The notes under the pieces were generated by a model. The model was not told the DNA's origin, searched no databases, and was given only the letters and a program-made list of their open reading frames with translations. Below are positions 43,763 to 44,780 of a DNA stretch of 44,780 nt, one piece after another; within the stretch, counting starts at the first letter, position 1, and each line of letters starts with the position of its first letter. Where the stretch lies: positions 1 to 44,780 of the forward strand of contig JAFOTD010000007.1 in NCBI GenBank assembly GCA_017388175.1, in the 5' to 3' direction. The position numbers and the translations under genes were made by a program. The stretch comes from Clostridia bacterium (GTDB taxonomy: Bacteria; Bacillota; Clostridia; Christensenellales; CAG-138).

Positions 43763-43891
43763 TTGGCGGTGCTTGTGATTTCAGCACCGTCAAAACCCTG
43801 TTTTCGGAAGAATACGGGGCAAAACCACGGACAATATCCTCTGATTTGGGTTGCAGAGGGATTGATTGATACATTATTTGAAATATTATTT
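43763..43891 (+). promoter_or_regulatory. Structured leader of the rpsL-rpsG operon
   Basis: GGCGGTGC (43765-43772) pairs with GCACCGTC (43784-43791), 8 bp including a G-U. A second stem, ATCCTCTG (43836-43843) with CAGAGGGAT (43854-43862), has one bulge. Leaders of str operons can bind S7 or S12 for feedback; this is by analogy. Confidence 0.45.
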
Positions 43892-43907
43892 AGGAGGAAA
43901 CATCTGA

Positions 43908-44282
43908 ATGCCGACCATTAACCAATTGGTTCGCAAGGGCAGACAGCCCGTGGAATATAAGTCCACGGCGCCCATTCTGAAGCAGTGCCCGCAGCGTCGC
44001 GGCGTCTGCACCGCAGTCCGTACGATGACGCCGAAAAAGCCGAACTCCGCACTGCGTAAAATCGCTCGTATCCGTCTGACCGACGGTCTCGAAGGTACCG
44101 CGTATATCCCCGGTATCGGTCACAATCTGCAGGAGCACTCCGTGGTTCTGATCCGCGGCGGTCGTGTAAAGGACCTGCCGGGCGTTCGTTACCACATCAT
44201 CCGCGGTGCTCTGGATACCGCAGGCGTTGCAAACCGCAAGCAGGCTCGCTCGCTGTACGGTGCGAAGCGCCCCAAGAAATAA
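43908..44282 (+). CDS. rpsL: 30S ribosomal protein S12
   Basis: A 124-residue S12 of normal length. The decoding loop [11 protein letters not shown] contains Lys43, and [12 protein letters not shown] holds the second streptomycin-site Lys, so it is of the sensitive type. AGGAGG (43892-43897) lies before ATG 43908. First gene of the str operon. Confidence 0.99.
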   Translation: MPTINQLVRKGRQPVEYKSTAPILKQCPQRRGVCTAVRTMTPKKPNSALRKIARIRLTDGLEGTAYIPGIGHNLQEHSVVLIRGGRVKDLPGVRYHIIRGALDTAGVANRKQARSLYGAKRPKK

Positions 44283-44294
44283 GGAGGACACACC

Positions 44295-44765
44295 ATGCCG
44301 AGAAGAGGTTTTATTCCGAAGAGAGAAGTTCTTCAGGATCCTATCTATAAGAGCGTTGTGGTCACCAAGCTCATCAACCAGGTCATGCTGGACGGCAAGC
44401 GCGGCGTAGCGCAGAAGGCCGTTTACGATGCGTTTGAGATCATCAATCAGAAGACGGGCAAGGACGCGCTCGAAGCGTTTGAGCAGGCGATGAACAACAT
44501 CATGCCGGTCCTCGAAGTCAAAGCACGCAGAGTCGGCGGTTCGACCTATCAGGTCCCGATCGAGATCCGTGCGGAGCGCCGTCAGACTCTGGGCCTGCGC
44601 TGGCTCGTGAGCTATGCGCGCAGCCGCGGCGAGCGCACGATGGCGGAGCGTCTCGCGGGCGAGATCATGGATGCCTGCAACGAACAGGGCAACGCCGTCA
44701 AGAAGAAGGAAGACACCCATAAGATGGCAGAGGCCAACAAGGCGTTTGCACATTATCGCTGGTAA
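44295..44765 (+). CDS. rpsG: 30S ribosomal protein S7
   Basis: A 156-residue S7 beginning [20 protein letters not shown] and ending [15 protein letters not shown], the complete normal length. It nucleates assembly of the 30S head and commonly binds its own operon mRNA. AAGGAGG precedes ATG 44295, 12 bases after rpsL. The usual next gene, fusA, would lie beyond the window end. Confidence 0.99.
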   Translation: MPRRGFIPKREVLQDPIYKSVVVTKLINQVMLDGKRGVAQKAVYDAFEIINQKTGKDALEAFEQAMNNIMPVLEVKARRVGGSTYQVPIEIRAERRQTLGLRWLVSYARSRGERTMAERLAGEIMDACNEQGNAVKKKEDTHKMAEANKAFAHYRW

Positions 44766-44780
44766 TGCGGGATACTGCGC

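Overview
The window looks like chromosomal DNA of a fairly GC-rich (by eye well above 50%) member of the Clostridia (Firmicutes), probably an anaerobic, gut-type, possibly spore-forming lineage. The signs are a Firmicutes-type replication-restart set (DnaD-like protein plus DnaI-type helicase loader), SpoIID, a stand-alone Spo0A-type DNA-binding domain, an RsfA/Myb-like regulator, an ECF sigma/anti-sigma pair of the clostridial type, a DUF1858 redox-disulfide protein, and TTGACA/TATAAT promoters with AGGAGG ribosome binding sites. I cannot name a genus. No rRNA, tRNA, CRISPR array, prophage or transposase was seen.

Layout. 1-2315: 3' part of an N-acyl-D-amino-acid deacylase and a WYL regulator. 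2370-6245: a PhoPR-like two-component system divergent from a Na+/phosphate cotransporter, with Pho-box-like repeats between them. 6363-10578: an XRE regulator divergent from a heterodimeric ABC exporter that has a structured leader. 10615-13511 (minus): AAA/ABC-like ATPase, phosphotransferase, TrmH-family RNA methylase, DUF1858 protein. 13598-15496 (minus): cytoplasmic GH13 amylase. 15743-20258: a second two-component system with a membrane-anchored partner, then a MATE exporter behind a palindromic operator. 20334-22372 (minus): cysK-cysE behind a cysteine-rich leader peptide and terminator. 22459-24002: ECF sigma and anti-sigma. 24090-27906: HAD phosphatase, DUF2156 protein, nucleotidyltransferase, lipoprotein. 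28126-31045 (minus): rsmI, dnaI-like and dnaD-like genes. 31153-33453: spoIID, a tRNA methylase, the Spo0A-C protein. 33545-35282 (minus): plsC, a MITE-like repeat element and a Myb-like gene. 35605-44765: rpoB, rpoC, a Cys-rich membrane protein, rpsL, rpsG.

Two things stand out. First, the cysK-cysE operon carries the parts of a classical cysteine-codon attenuator: promoter, strong ribosome binding site, a 24-residue peptide with three consecutive Cys codons, competing RNA arms, and a perfect terminator before cysK. Second, five genes (amylase, MATE, HAD phosphatase, dnaD-like, spoIID) have a -10 hexamer only 6-9 nt before the ATG and no usable Shine-Dalgarno sequence. This points to leaderless mRNAs in an organism that otherwise uses strong Shine-Dalgarno sites. 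Other notable items are a 266-bp MITE-like element, a perfect 10-bp inverted-repeat operator at the MATE promoter, a Spo0A DNA-binding domain without receiver, and an rpoBC operon separated from rplJL with a short upstream ORF and hairpin in its leader.
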